A stretch of DNA of 64,000 nucleotides from Bryoerythrophyllum caledonicum (taxonomy: Eukaryota > Streptophyta > Bryopsida > Pottiales > Pottiaceae), in contig OZ020519.1 of NCBI GenBank assembly GCA_963971425.1, positions 13,036,028 to 13,100,027 of the forward strand. The letters run 5' to 3'. Made by a program: the position numbers and the translations under genes. This document shows, piece after piece, positions 11,454-23,900 of the stretch. Within the stretch, counting starts at the first letter, position 1; every line of letters starts with the position of its first letter. The notes beneath the pieces were generated by a model, which was given only the letters and a program-made list of their open reading frames with translations, was not told the origin of the DNA and did not search any database.

Positions 11454-14400
11454 TTAAGGGGGGTCTTGTATATCGGGAAGGGCTTGGTTGTTTTCAATTT
11501 TACGTTTATGTAGCAAAATGGACATGGCATATTGAATAGCGATGGTGTTAATGTTTTTAAAGGTGGTTTTGGTTGTTTCAATGGGTATTTTGAAGGTATC
11601 TTCAATAGTTTTCATAGATGGGATAAAAGTGGTGGCACGAGCGCCGGATGTGATAACAATAAGGGGGTCCACCTTCCATCCAATGGTAATGATGTCGTCA
11701 ATGAGGGGTTGGTATTTGTCAATTTTGTTTTGGATTGTTTCCGGGGAAAATCTATCGTTGCAATACGTGAATTCAATGAATTGAATGGTGTAGTTTAGGT
11801 TAATGTGGTCGGGTGGCGGATCATTGTATGGTAAACCTCTAACACATAGGATGTCTGGTTTGAGCCTAGCATTGCAATGACATCTTTGGGTCACACATGA
11901 GCATGGGAGTAGCCAAGAGGGGACCGTATTTTCTTGTGGATTGTTAATAAAAGTGCCGGCGTTCATTAGTATAAAACATCTCGATTTATTGTAGGAGGTG
12001 ATTAGTTTTTGGACTTCCCATACCGCTTTATTATGCCTTTTAACAATTAGAGAGTGTATGTGGTGGTTTTGGCATTTGAGTAGGACATGAAGCCATGTGT
12101 CGGGATCCGTTGAGGGGCATATGGGGCATGTTATGGATGGGAATCTTTCTATTCCAAAGAAGAGTTGTTTGCGAGCGTTTTCCATATACTGACCAGTACG
12201 GAATTTGATGAGGCATGTTATTTGTGAGTCTGAGATGATGGGGTTTATCCAAAAGTTTGTAGAAAGTTCATTGTCTATGTCGTTATTGTTAGTCCATTTT
12301 TCTATGTTAGGAATATTTTCTGAGATTGTATCAAGGTTGTCGTAGAGGTCTTGTTTTTGAGATTTTTACCCAAGAATCTAATAGGGCCTTTGTCGGGGGT
12401 ATCTTCTTTGGAAGGCCAATCTTCTTTTTGAAAGTAGTATGGGGTGGCATGGGCATGTTCGTGTGGGTCTTTGGCATTTTTGTGTGTTTTTTCTTGGCCT
12501 TCTTTTGCAAGTTTGTCTACTTGTTCGTTGCCATCAATGTTGGCATGGGCTCTCACTTTGTGCAGGGTTGTGATTTGTGTACAGTTTCGTAACATTTGGA
12601 CCATTGATGTTAATATGGTTTGGTCGGGGTGACTATTGTGAAGGGTAGGGTGTGTTATTTGAGTGTTTAGTAGGTAGAGTGCATTTATACAATCAGTGAA
12701 TATATGTGCGGGTTCATTTTTGTATTTTGTTGTGATGATTTGTAGTGTTTTGTGAATGGCCATAAGTTCTGCTCTGAGGATATTTTGTAGTCCATGGAGT
12801 CTTTTGGCAAGTTTAATTTCTTTGGTAGAATTATATATGCCATATCCAGCTTTTTCTCTGCGCCAAGAGCCCGGGCTAATTTGTTCCAGTGGTTTAAAGG
12901 AGCCGTCGGTGTAATAACTGTGTGCGGGGTTAAATTTTGGTGTGGTATGAGTTGGGTAGTTTGGGAGAGGGGGAGATGTGACGGAGTAGTTTAATGTGTT
13001 GTTGATATAGTTTAATTTTGACCAGTTTTTACTTTTGTTTACGGGGGTTTATATGGGTGTTGGTTGGGCCGATTTTGTGTATGGTCGTTGTATGTCTAGA
13101 TTGTCTGTTATGGGGGTGGGTATTGTGTATTGTGCATTTTTTAGGGGGTCAGTTTTTGGTATTCGATATTTATACCTTTGGTAAAGCCATATTAGTTCGG
13201 TTTCAAAGGGTTGGGTTGTTGGTTCAATGCTTGTAGGGGTTTGGAATATTGTATGATATTGTTTCCATAACCATTGGAGACGGGTAATGGGTATGGTGTG
13301 TAAATGTTGGCCGTTTTCTTCGTATAGTTGTGCTTGATTGTTATCTATTTGAATTGTGTTTGAGGATGTAAGGATATCATTTTCGGGGTTGCATTCTGTT
13401 GTGTAGATGTTTAAGAGTGGGATAATTATGGGTGGTGTTATGGATCTTGAGTCTGGGAATTGTTCTTGGGGGTGGTGGGCTAGGATGATATCCGAGTATG
13501 TTTTGTTTTGAATTTTTTGGTAGTATTTTTTTAATTTTTCGGTGTTATGTGTGGAGGTATTGGTGTCGTGTCGTGGAAAAAGGTCTCTTTGGGGGAGCTA
13601 TTTATTATATGTATTATCATTGTGTTGCCATTGGCATAGATATTTTTGTGTAGGTATTTTGTATGTTGTTTGTGTCTGTGTGTTGGATATGTTTATGGTG
13701 TATGATGTCATTAATGGGATATGTGGTAGGGTTTTTGGGGATGTATGTTGGGGGGTGGGGGAGGGGGTGATGTGTATGTGGAGGGTTAGCGGGATTGATT
13801 GGTGTGGGGATATTTCTTGGGTTGATGTTATTGTTGAGGGTGATGAATGAGTCTTTAAGTATATGAGAGTGTAAATGTATGTTACAAGGAGTACGACATA
13901 TATTGGGGCATGTTTGGTGGCAAAATAATTGTTTAGCAATATTTAGGGCACTTTTTAATAGTTTGGATGGGGTGAAGTGGTAGGTTTTGAAGTCCTCGTT
14001 GTTCATGATATGTGTGCCGTTGGGTAACGTAATTTGTGCTAATTCAAAAATATTTTTTGAGAGGAGTTTTTGTAGAAGCTTTTGGGAGAGTTGGGCATTG
14101 AGTGTGTTGTGGTTTAGTGTTTCTTGCCGTCATAGTGTTTCAAGTGTTGTAGGATTAATGAGGAAATTTGGGAGTGTGCTTCTAAGGTGGACTTTGGCTA
14201 TATGTTTTAATAAGAAGAATGTCCGTGTTATTGGTGATCTTATACAGTCGTTTTTTTTAATTCTGGGTATGTTTTCGGCGCCCCCGTATTGGGCGAGGAT
14301 GTAATGAGTTAATCCATTATAAATTTTTCCAAGTCTTCCTTTATCGTTTAAGGCATTTTGTAGTTGTTCGCCTATACATCGGAGATATGCGTTTTTTAGG

Positions 14401-17400
14401 GAGAAAGCTTCAAGTCCAAATAGGTTATGTGGTAGTTGTGTTATTGCGTTTGACATACATTTTGGTAATCCACATATGGTTTTTTGTATGGCGATTAATT
14501 TTTGATCAAGTTTTTTGATGGCTGGCATAGAGTATGGTACCCCATAAAAACTGTATGCCACACGTGGGCGTAGTACCGTATCAACCATTTTTATATTTTG
14601 TTTCATGGTGGCCGGACATGTTGTTAGTTCTTTGCATTGTTTGATGAGCTTTGTGGTTGTAGTGTGGATTTGGATTTTCTATTTTAGTGAGGGAACAAGA
14701 TTTGTACCTAGGTATATGTATGGTTCGTTTTGGTGTAGTATAGGGATTGGTTGGTTGCGGTAGTTGATGTTAGAGGTTTGCATTAGTGCTTTGAAAGTGG
14801 TAGGGTTCAATTTAGATTTGTTTGGGCATCCGGTAGCGGCACATTTTGGGACTCCCACATCCATGCCAGCCCATTTACAATATCTATCAATTTTATTGAG
14901 TTGTATTTGGATTGATTTGATTTTGTTAGTTATGGTGGCTAGGTCATCTGCGTATGCGGTGGAGTTTATTGTGACTTGTGATGTGCCAAAAGTATGTCCG
15001 TTATTGCCTCTTTCTAGCCATCTAAGTAGTGGTTCTAAAAATATAATAAATAGGTATGGGCTGAGGGTGTCCCCTTGTATAGTTCTTCTTTGGATGGGTA
15101 TAGGTTTTGTTTTCCCAAAGTGTTCACCGGTATAGCAAGTAGATGATTGGGAATAGATGTTTCCAACAAGTGTAGTTGCCTCTTTTGGGTAGCCAAGGTC
15201 TGACATTATTGCTAGAAGTCTGGCATGGTCAATTGAGCCAAAAGCATTTTTGAAGTCGACGTATAGTATGTATATATCTTGGTTAGTAAATTTTGCGTCT
15301 TCTAATGCGGCTATTATAGTTTGTATTTGTCGTGCGGTACTTCTCTCCGCTCTAAATCCTTCTTGACTAACATGTAGGATTTTGAATTTTTCGCCGTATG
15401 AGGATAGTATGTGGGTGAGTGTACTGGTAAAAAGCTTATATATTGTGTTAGCTAGTGCAATTGGTCTATGGTTGGGTAGCATGGATGGATCGCCTTTATT
15501 GTATAGTAGAATTGTTGTACTTGTTTTCCATGAGTTTGGTATTTGTTTTTGTTTATAGCAGTGAGAAAAGAATAGGAATAGTAGTTTATGAAATCTTGGA
15601 GGCATGTTTTTGAGTATTGAGTTTGGTATGCGGTCTGGGCCTGGGGCTTTATTATTTCCGAGATTTTGGAGGCATGTGTCGTATGTGGCTCTGTTGAGGT
15701 ATTTATGTATTGGGATTTCTCGTTCGCCCCGTTTGTCAAGGGTATATCCGTCCACGTCATGCCATGGGTATTGGCGTACTGCGCATGTACATTCTATTGT
15801 ATGTTGTAGCTGGTAATTACATGTTGGTACAGTTGGTCTATTGATTTTTGTTTGTTGGTTAAATATTTCATTCGCAATGTCTTCGGGGCTAGTTAGAATA
15901 TTATTATATTGATCTATGATACAGTCCATTGGCGGGGATTCGAGGTTTTTAAAGACTTTTTTGTTAATTTTTTTGGGCTGATTTCATATAATTGTCTATA
16001 TTTTGAGATGGCTTTTTTAACGTTTTCTTTGGTGTATTTTGTGATTATTTTCCGGGCTTGTATGTTGGCATTTTTAGCAATTATCGCAATATCTTTTATC
16101 CATGTATCATGGGGAAGGTCCGGAGGTGGCGGGGTAGGGATTTGGATGTGTTGTAGAGTTAATAGTTCATTGTATATGGGGTGGTTACGCTATTGAGGGT
16201 TGTTTTTTACAATTCTAATGGTTTTGCGTATGGTATGGTATGTGGTTAGGTGTTGTTTCCAAGTTTTAGAAAGTTTGCGGGGTAGGTACCCGCCTTGTTG
16301 AGAAGTTCTATTTGTCATTTGAGGTATTGGGTGTGCTCTACAAGTTTGTTCTAGTGTATTAGAGATTTTATTGATGAGTTTGTCAAGGGTGTGGCATGGT
16401 TCTTGCCATTGTGCTTGTGTTAATTGACTATTATTTTCAAGAGTGTCTATGAGGGAGTCTATTTGTACGGAGTTTTCTTCGAAGAATTTTGTGTTGAATT
16501 TTTCTATGTTGGTTTTTGGGATGGGATTGAGTATGCGTATAGTGTTTTTGTTTAGGATTATAGGAGTTCTACTAATTAGTGTGTTATTTGGGATGTGCAA
16601 TTGTACGGGTGAGTGGTCCGAGTTGAGAATAATATCTTTATTTGTTGTGGAGGTGCATTGTGTATTGTTGTTTGTATTTATATAGAAACCATCTATTAGA
16701 CTCCAATCACCATAATTATAGCCCCCTTGTCTAGAGAATTGTGTATCGGTATTGATGTAAGTGAAGTTTAAGCTTTCTGTGAAGCGACGCCATTGGTAAT
16801 CAATGTTTTGGGGGGGGTGTTATGATTCCCATTTTGGCGACCAATTAGTGCTATGTCTCTATTGAAGTCTCCACATAATAGGTATGTATGATTGGGATTA
16901 TTGTTCATTTGGGATGTAATGGTGTTTTGTATGTCTAAAATAAATCTAGTATCTTTGGGATGGGATGGCATATACATGTGGAAGATTAGCCACGGTTGTA
17001 GTGGGTGATTAGTGATTTTGATTATTTGGATATATGGTGATATGTGCATTGGGGTAGGGATTTTGTTGATGTTGCCCGGGAAGGCGTAGTTTTTGTGTAT
17101 TAGTGTAAGGAGGCCACCGCGGCCCGTTGTGTATGGTATCCGTTGTTGAATGCATCTTGTAAGTGCATGTGTATTATTAAAAATGAGTTTGTAGTTTTGA
17201 AATATATTTTGTATGTATTTTGTAGATTTTGTGGCGGTTAGTTTTGTTTCTTGTATAACTATGAGGGCCGGTAGTGTGTCTGTGTGTGTGACCAAAGTTT
17301 GTAAGCTCGGGAGGGCAATGTTTAGTGAGGAGGCATTCCATGTGATTATGTATGTATTTTCTTGGTTTGATCTAATGTTTTGATTTTGAGGAGGGATGTA

Positions 17401-18522
17401 GGAAAGGGGTGGGGGTGGGTGGGTGTATTCTGGTATAGGGTCTAGGCATTTTAGTGATTCATTTATGAGGTTATTAGGGAGGTAAGGGAATTTTAGTTTT
17501 ATTGTTTCATATGATGGAGGTGTTGTTTGACTATGTAAGAAGTCGTATAGTTTTTTATGTATTGAGTTCTTATGGTTTATAATATTTTGGTTGTTTTCCA
17601 GAAATTCTATATATGGGTGCGGAGTGTGAATGTGTCGTTCTGGCGGGTTTTGTAAGTTTAGTATATTTTGTAGTAGTGCATTGGTCCATGTTATTGTGTT
17701 TAAGTTTTGTGGATTTAGGAGATGGTTACATTCATCTATGTGTGGATGGGTGGTGACTACTAGTGCATATAGCATGTGGGGTGGAGGATGCATATTTTTT
17801 TGTTGAACATATTGGGCAATGTTTGGATGTGTAGTGTTATGTGTGTGATGAGATATGTGTGTGTTTTTTAGAAAAGATGCGAAGGATTTTGCAATGTGGC
17901 CATATTCCGGTTGTAATTTTATGGTATTAGGTATTAAGTATATTTTGGCATTTTTTTTATGTGATGAAGGGTGTCTTTTTAGTATATTAGGCATCGGGCC
18001 TGGATTAGTCTCAATGTCTCCCTCTAAGATTAGTAGGAGTTTTATGTATTCTGGTTTGTTGCTCTGTTTTAGGATTTTTATTTTTCGTGTAACTTTATGA
18101 AGTGGTTTTTTTTTTGTTCTATTGTAGTTGTGTTTGGTCTGTGGTGAGAGGGGGTTTTTATTTGGGTGTGTTGTTGTTTTTTCTTTTCTTGTACAACTGG
18201 TGGTTTTTTCACTTATGGTTGCTAGTTGTTTTGTGTTTAGGGTGGGTTTGCGTGTGTTAGTTTGTGTGTGTTCAATTCTATGTTTTTGTTTAGTTCTAGT
18301 TTGGGAATCGGCGCTCTTCTTTTTCTTTGTGTGTATGTTTATGTATGGGTGTTTGTGTGTATGTAATTTATTTTGTATTTTTTTTGTATGTTTGTTTGTT
18401 GTTTGTTTTCTTATTTGTTTGTGTAAGTATGCGTGTGTTTTTTGGTGTATGCGTATGTATTTTATTGTTGTGTGTATTTGTGTGTATATGTGTGTGTGTG
18501 TATAGATTTTAGTGTTTGGCAT
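11454..18522 (-). pseudogene. Broken ORF2 of minus-strand LINE (APE, RT, RNase H, zinc knuckle, endonuclease-like C-terminus)
   Basis: Pieces in several frames cover the whole ORF2. The first (18,522-16,768) holds an N/T/K-rich linker, the 2A motif, the conserved N-terminal region and most of the APE domain (TWNASSL, IQETK, GDFNRD). Then 16,600-16,190; 15,929-14,679 with the RT palm (YVDFKNAFGS, YADDLA); 14,606-14,130; 14,006-13,617; 12,763-12,302 with the end of RNase H (FTDC, GNEQVDKL); and 12,185-11,454 with the zinc knuckle (CPIC...H...C) and the KPD...IEFTYCND...KIDKYQPL domain. Frame changes separate the pieces (ends fall in all three minus frames), so at least four frame-disrupting changes exist. 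It cannot make a full protein now. Confidence 0.88.
17995..18021 (-). other. 2A ribosome-skipping peptide motif GDIETNPGP (minus-strand LINE)
   Basis: The translation reads KLLLILEGDIETNPGP followed at once by MPN. It fits the 2A consensus D-(V/I)-E-x-N-P-G-P, where the ribosome fails to join the final G and P, so upstream and downstream products separate. The same nine residues occur at the same place in the plus-strand LINE although half the codons differ by synonymous changes. Confidence 0.85.
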
Positions 18523-19433
18523 TTGGTTTTCGGTGTGATAGTTAGAGTAGTATTGGTATAGTATTTGTATTTTGTATAGAAGAAGTATCTTTTAATATAT
18601 GTTTGGTAGTTGGTATAGTGATTGGGTATTTTGTGAATGTATTTATGTTGTAAGATGTATTTGGTATAGGTCGTATCGTGCATGATTGTAAAGTGTGAGA
18701 GGACTACTTTTTGTATTATACTAGTGAGAGGGAAGTATTTACTTATGGTATTTTTGTAGTGTAGTATTTTAGTTTGTTGTTTTCTTTGGTTTTTTGGTTT
18801 ATATATATTTTTTGGATGGATTATTTTCATGTTTTTATTTTTCTTTATGGTTGTATGTGTTTTATTTTTTTTGGTATTTATGATTTTCTTGTTTGTATTT
18901 GTGATGTATGTAGTGCTAGTTGAAGTGGTTTTATTTGATTTATTGGTTTGTTTTGGTTTATTGTTTTGTATGTTGTTTTCGTTACTTGGTTTGGTGTTTG
19001 TTTGTGTATCTTGGCTTGTGTTAGCCTTAATGTAAAGATGTTGGTTTATGTTATTGCATCTTTTTTCGTATGTGGTGGATGTTGTGTTCATATTTTTGTG
19101 TGTATGTGTATTGTAGGTAGTATTTTTATTTGTGTATGTATATGTATTTGTATGTATGTTTTGAGAATTTGTATTTATATGTATTTTGGTATTGGTATTT
19201 GTATATGTATTCGAGTATGTATATATGTATTCTCCTTTGTGTAGAATGATGTATTTGTATTGAATATGAAGTCTAATACAGTATTTATACGCCCCATGTA
19301 CGGACATATGGTTGTACACTACTACATATAATGTATTAATATAGCATCCATAGTTTATACTAGGCTTTAGTGTATGGATACGGTATATAATATATTGTAT
19401 GGTCAATGATAGTTGCCTTGTAGTCTTTGTAGT
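18523..19433 (-). other. Low-complexity stop-poor linker between ORF1 and ORF2 (minus-strand LINE)
   Basis: On the minus strand this is A/C/T-rich DNA (ACA, AAT, CAT words). The ORF1 frame itself continues open after the ORF1 stop (19,434-19,436) down to about 18,462, giving a translation very rich in Asn, Thr, Lys, Tyr and Ile. The 2A frame is a different one and overlaps it near 18,462-18,522. In the plus-strand LINE the equivalent linker is an almost pure (AAC)n tract. The shared property is absence of stops and of stable folding, not sequence. Confidence 0.6.
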
Positions 19434-20933
19434 CTACAAGTTTGGCGGCTTGTCTTCAATCATAGGTGTAGCCATGCTTCCCGTGATGGCTTGCATTGAA
19501 GCAAGCGCGGCGCTCATTGCTTGTTGGATGCTCAACATTTGAGCCTTCAATTCTTCATGTCTTTGATCGGCATACTCTCGTGTCTCCTTCCTCATCTTCT
19601 TGTTGCTTTCTTCCATAACCGACTCCACAATCTCCAACACATCTTGTTTGGAGATGTTGGGTGAGGGTTCTTGTATCTTGAAGGTCTCCACCGTGTTAAC
19701 CATGGCGGCGTTGACGTCATCAAACCCAAATGTCTTCACTTGTGCTTCGGAGGGGGGTTCCGTTCCTTCTAGACTCCTTCGGTGTGGTGCAAACTCTACA
19801 ATGTATTCTCCCATGGTGAAGTTTTTGTTTACAAATTGCTTGTAAACAATTGGATTAGCACAATGTACATTAGCACTTCCATTATGCCTAGTTCCACATT
19901 CTTTGTGAAACCAAATTGATCTAGTGTTAGCATCACCAATAATCTTGCGAATGGCATCACTTGTATCACAAACACTCATAAGGATAGGTAGAGGGGAGAG
20001 GGTTAGGATTAAAGCATCATTTTTTGCCTTAGACTCTTGTGATACCTTTCCTCCGGTGATGTGTTTAGCTTGTATCACCTCGTGGTGTGTGGTGACTTGG
20101 TGTAATTGAATCTTCTTTGCTTGTTGTGGTGTGGTAGTCATGATGAACGCATGGGTGTCTTCAATGGCTTTTTGGACCCCGGTGATCTCAAATTCTTGCC
20201 CCCTTCGAAAACTATTCCATAGAGCCTCCTTGAAAAGAGTATTGGCCGAAATACCCTTCAAGTTGTCACTTTTCACCTTGATAGAGAGGTTAGTATGTCT
20301 AGCAATGTTTTGATAGCTTTTGCAAACTTTTCCAATGATGTTATGACCATCTAGTTTAAGAATGAAGAGTCTAAGCCCCTTAAGCATCATGATACCATCA
20401 ATTTCGGGTTTTAGCAAATGAAGTTTGATTATTCCCGTCCATACACCCTTCTTTCCCGCATTTTTGATACTCAAGCATTGAATTGAGATTGGATCGATGA
20501 GATCATTGCCAAGTTCTATACCCATTACTATTAGTCTCTTCGTGACCATTCTCTTAACTTCATCATGCATGATTTGAGAGGAGGGGGGTTCAAAGTGGAT
20601 TGCAATGTGAAAATCAAGAGCCAAACCTGTGGATGTGTTGATGGTGATATCGAAGGGGAGTTGGGTGATGTTATAGTGTTGTCCCTCCACTCCATTTCTT
20701 GTGCTTGGATAGAGTAGTTGCGGGATGTAGGGAAATGCTACATTTGCCACGCTTGCCTCCTCCGCCTCTTCCGCCTTCAATCCTCTTGTTATCATGTCTT
20801 CGGCGGTCTCTCCACTATAAAGCTCTTGAAGTCCTTCTTCAATTGCAAGGGCTTCCATGGTAGGGTACCCCAACCAAAACTTGAAGTTTGCACTTACCGG
20901 TTGAGTGATGTGCGGCTGATTTTCTTCAATCAT
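19434..20933 (-). CDS. LINE ORF1 protein, 499 aa (minus-strand copy)
   Basis: An intact ATG-initiated frame with an in-frame stop shortly upstream, so the start is well placed. It is homologous along its length to the ORF1 at 41,702-43,387 (shared phrases KFWLGY, NITQLP/NLTQLP, KLHLLKPEIDG, GKVCKSY, FEITGV/FEVTGV). The second half (about residues 300-400) resembles an RRM-type RNA-binding fold, with the conserved H-C pattern of GSANVHCANPIVYKQFV. The last ~80 residues are Glu/Lys/Met/Gln-rich and probably helical or coiled-coil. By analogy with other LINE ORF1 proteins it should coat the element RNA. The assignment rests on position and architecture; I know no named family for it. Confidence 0.75.
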   Translation of the reverse strand: MIEENQPHITQPVSANFKFWLGYPTMEALAIEEGLQELYSGETAEDMITRGLKAEEAEEASVANVAFPYIPQLLYPSTRNGVEGQHYNITQLPFDITINTSTGLALDFHIAIHFEPPSSQIMHDEVKRMVTKRLIVMGIELGNDLIDPISIQCLSIKNAGKKGVWTGIIKLHLLKPEIDGIMMLKGLRLFILKLDGHNIIGKVCKSYQNIARHTNLSIKVKSDNLKGISANTLFKEALWNSFRRGQEFEITGVQKAIEDTHAFIMTTTPQQAKKIQLHQVTTHHEVIQAKHITGGKVSQESKAKNDALILTLSPLPILMSVCDTSDAIRKIIGDANTRSIWFHKECGTRHNGSANVHCANPIVYKQFVNKNFTMGEYIVEFAPHRRSLEGTEPPSEAQVKTFGFDDVNAAMVNTVETFKIQEPSPNISKQDVLEIVESVMEESNKKMRKETREYADQRHEELKAQMLSIQQAMSAALASMQAITGSMATPMIEDKPPNL

Positions 20934-21059
20934 AGCATTCTCATCTTCTTGCTTGTGATATGGGTTTCTTCGGTTTGCCTTGGTACCTTCTCAATCACCA
21001 TTATGTCCTCGTCCGCCTTTTCGTTGAAGGTGAGGAGTCTTTTGATGCTGCCCGTGTCG

Positions 21060-21770
21060 TGTTTAAAGAAGGGGAGGTCTCTAATGGAGCTGGGAGGGTT
21101 GTTGTCAAGAAGGAGGGGGTCACGAGCTAGGCTGGGAAGGCCGTTTTCAAACAGGCAGGGGTCGTTTATGGGGCTAGGGAGGTTGTTAGTATGGGAGTGG
21201 AGGTCGCTGCCATGGACAGGGTCACCATTCCCAAAAGGGAGGTCGCTATTAGGGGGGGTAGGTCGCTACTGGGAAAGAGGGGTTCGTTAGTCAGTCTGGG
21301 GGGGTCGCTAATGGAAGTAGGGGGGTCTCTAATTGGGAAGGGAGGTCGCTACTGTGGGGTGAGGGAGCAGTTCTGGGATAGTGGGGGTCAGTACTCGAGA
21401 CAAGTAGGTCGATAGAGTAGGGCTGGGGGTCGGTACTCAGTTGGTGGGGATCGCTGCTCACGAACTGAGAGTCGCTGGCATAGGACTGTTGTTCAGTGCC
21501 CGACTGGAAGAGGTCGTTACATTTGAGTTGGCTGTCGTTGGTGTAGGGCTGGGGGTCGGTATTCGACTGGGGGAGGTCGCTACTCGCGACTTGGGTGTCG
21601 TAGCCAGGGAGGGGAGGGTCACTGCGTATGCTCGCGGGGTCTCTGGTTCTACTCGTGGGATCGCTGCATATGCTCTCAAAGTCGCTGGTAATGCTCGTGG
21701 GGTCACTGCATATGCTCGTAGGGTCACTAATAATGCACGTGAGGTCCCTGGTTGAAGTCGGATTGTCTAT
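21060..21770 (-). repeat. Short tandem repeats in the 5' region of the minus-strand LINE
   Basis: On the plus strand, many imperfect units of roughly 25-45 bases carry words such as GGGGGTCGCTA, GGAGGTCGCTAC and GGGTCACTGCATATGCTCG. The plus-strand LINE has a comparable but differently worded repeat field at 40,380-41,260, at the same distance upstream of ORF1. Long open frames across this region on both strands follow from the repeat, not from a gene. Confidence 0.6.
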
Positions 21771-23545
21771 AGGATTCGCAGGAGGGTTTATGAGCTTTCT
21801 AATGTTTGAGGAGGAATGTTGTAGATGGCAGCAGGGTTTCTGGGGCGATGAGATCAGTGAGGGAGGGGAGGTGGTGTAAGTGAGGTCCGGGGAGAAGTGT
21901 GGTGAGGTGGAGGATGAGGAAGAGTCAGGGAGGTGCAGAGAAGGGGAGGTGCAGGGAGTCTACGGAGATGGGAAGGAGTAGGGAGACTGCGGGAGAGTGG
22001 AGGGCAGGGGGGCTGAAGGGAAGGAGAGGGGGGGTGAGGATCTAGAGTGGGGCGGGGATGGGGAGCGTTGATGCGAGAGGATCTGGGAGGGAGAGTAAGG
22101 TTCGGTTTTAAAGGGGCAGGGGGCGATCACTAGTGGGGGATTGTCCGGAAGTGGGGAAGGGGGGTTTGGACAGATGGAAGAGGGGGGGCCTGTCGAGGGA
22201 TTTGCAGCTTTTCCGCGTATGTGTCTGTCTGCGAGGGAGATCGCAGTGTCCACCTGCGAGGGAGGTCGTGGAGGTCGCAGCGTCCACTCTACAACGAGAC
22301 CGCCTCTGCTGGAAATTTGGTGAGTCAGCCTGGCTTCTGTTGCGCCTCTTCTGCGTGTGTGTGGGCTTGGATCTTGTGTGCTCTTGGTCTTCTGTCTTCG
22401 TGTGCGTCCTTCTTGCGTCTGTCCTTGTCTGCGTGCTTTGTGTGCGTGTTGTCTTCGTGAAAAGTTGGCAGCGCTTCCGCGTGAGGAGGGTAGATCTGGG
22501 TCGTGGGATGTGGGGGGAGGTATGCAAGCATGAGGTGGATCTAATTCTTGCGGTGTTGTGCCTGTCTGGTAATGTATGTGGAGGAGGGAAGGGGTATTCT
22601 AGGTTTTGTTTGAATGGTGTGTTCTGTCTACGTGTTGTGGTACTGGTGATGTGTCTAAGTTCTCGAATCGTGGTGCTTAGTGAGGGGGAGGTAAGGGCTT
22701 GTAATCTGAAGATAACTTTGCTGCTACAACAAGAAAAAAGTGAGTTGGTGAGGGACTTACCTAGATCCGGTAGGGCTGACTTTCTGGGTTGCTTGTGTAG
22801 ATGTGATGTTGTGCACGCTTGGAGCTCGGCCAGTTCTTTGAGAGATGCACTCCGCAACGTTCTGGGAGCTGCTGGTCCTTTGATTTTGCAGTGGGCAGCT
22901 CTGCTACTGCTGCAGCTGGTCCATTAAATAAAACACGCTATTCTACATATTATGTTAGCACAATCTAGTGATACTAGCAAGTATTTGCAAGAGATGAGAG
23001 GATGATGTATTTTGTTAACAAGATCTAATGTAAATAACAAATGGTTGCAAGAGATGGGAGGGTGAGGGGTGGCCTGTGATGGACAGTTGAGGCTGCGTTG
23101 CAGCAATATTCGGTGATGTCCTCGCACGATCTTGAAGTTTTGAGTTCCTAGGTTGGGGAAGGGGGGACTTGATTGAAAGGTTTATAGATCTGATCCCAGT
23201 ACTCCAGATGTGGGGTGGATCGTTGCTTGTGTGGACTAAGTGTGTACAGATCTGGCCCCAACACTAAGATCCCCGCTTCAGAACTAACTTGCACAGATCT
23301 ACACTTACTTAGGGCATCATCAAACTCCCCCACCTCAGATCTGGTGTTTGAGCCATCCAACACTAATGCTTTGCATCTCAAATCTCACCATACCACCTCT
23401 GATCTGCATACTACAAGGGCTCTCAATAGGGCCAGCCAACTCCTATCGCACGTCTGTTGCAGCTCACAGGCTAAGTCCCCTCCTCCCCTCACCAGGAAAT
23501 ACGGAGCTCACACGCTAGTCATCTTTTTCTCCTCCATATCTTTTC
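21771..23545 (-). other. 5' region of minus-strand LINE, no convincing gene
   Basis: The element start (23,545 downward) shares CTCCGTATTTCCTGGTGAGG with the start of the plus-strand LINE (CTCCGTGTTTCCTGGTGAGG near 37,799), so both 5' ends are conserved. This region probably holds the promoter. A 249-codon minus-strand frame (22,857-22,108) is rich in Thr, Arg, Ser and Pro with no recognised domain. I treat it as chance openness of GC-skewed DNA. Confidence 0.5.
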
Positions 23546-23559
23546 CTATTTGCTCTGAA
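23546..23559. repeat. Target-site duplication, 5' side of minus-strand LINE
   Basis: CTATTTGCTCTGAA, identical to 11,192-11,205. It lies directly next to the first base of the LINE. Confidence 0.9.
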
Positions 23560-23632
23560 CACTACTCTCAATCCATTTCACACTGTATTTACATATTAAA
23601 CCGTTTCCTTACACGACAACGTGCCGCCAACG

Positions 23633-23900
23633 TACATTGAGGAAGACGACGACGACGGCGATGACGAACCTTGTGCAAGTGACGATGACGATGATGACGA
23701 TGACTACGATGAGGATCCCGGCTCGGATGGTGATTGTTCCGGGTAGCCTTTCAAGTTTGGTCCTAATCTAGTAGCTCAAGTTGAGAAGCATTGATGATCG
23801 GTGGTGGTGTAACATATCAGATATGTCCTTCATGTGTTGGTAGAGAGCTCTATTTCAGTGAAGATCAGCTCTCAGTTACGATAGTTTGTAGGCCTTGTGA
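23633..23900 (+). pseudogene. Displaced 3' end of the unit 1 TIR gene
   Basis: Encodes the acidic tail (EEDDDDGDDEPCASDDDDDD and onward) with a TAG stop near 23,745, matching the last ~40 codons of the intact gene at 55,020-55,126. The 3' flank matches as well (AAGCATTGATGATCGGTGG; CTTCATGTGTTG). It is separated from the rest of its gene by about 14.8 kb of insertions, so it is a fragment. Confidence 0.8.

Larger units (their letters stand above)
11206..23545 (-). mobile_element. Full-length but mutated 12.3-kb LINE with ORF1, 2A peptide and giant ORF2
   Basis: Bounded by perfect 14-bp target duplications. Read on the minus strand it has a 5' region of ~2.6 kb (23,545-20,934) with short tandem repeats, an intact ORF1 (20,933-19,434), a low-complexity linker, a 2A motif (18,021-17,995), a broken ORF2 ending at 11,454, and a 3' UTR ending in a TTC-rich tail. 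Gene order, 2A, domains, 3' hairpin and 5' end all match the plus-strand element at 37,755-51,214, but ORF1 and ORF2 are clearly diverged in sequence, so these are two subfamilies, not a recent pair. The ORF2 product combines APE endonuclease, reverse transcriptase, RNase H and an R2-like endonuclease region, an arrangement like that of Dualen/RandI-clade elements of green algae. The clade assignment is my inference. Confidence 0.9.

Noticed and set aside
18829-19244. Plus-strand hydrophobic frames over the LINE linker (possible membrane proteins)
   Set aside because: They are the complement of the A/C-rich linker of the minus-strand LINE; hydrophobicity follows from T-rich codons.
22108-22857. 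249-codon minus-strand frame as a third LINE protein
   Set aside because: No counterpart in the other LINE, low complexity and no domain; overlapping long frames exist on the other strand too.
8843-23632. The split of the unit 1 TIR gene as a giant intron
   Set aside because: The block contains a SINE and a LINE, has no proper GT-AG boundaries at the breaks, and the gene copy is already dead.
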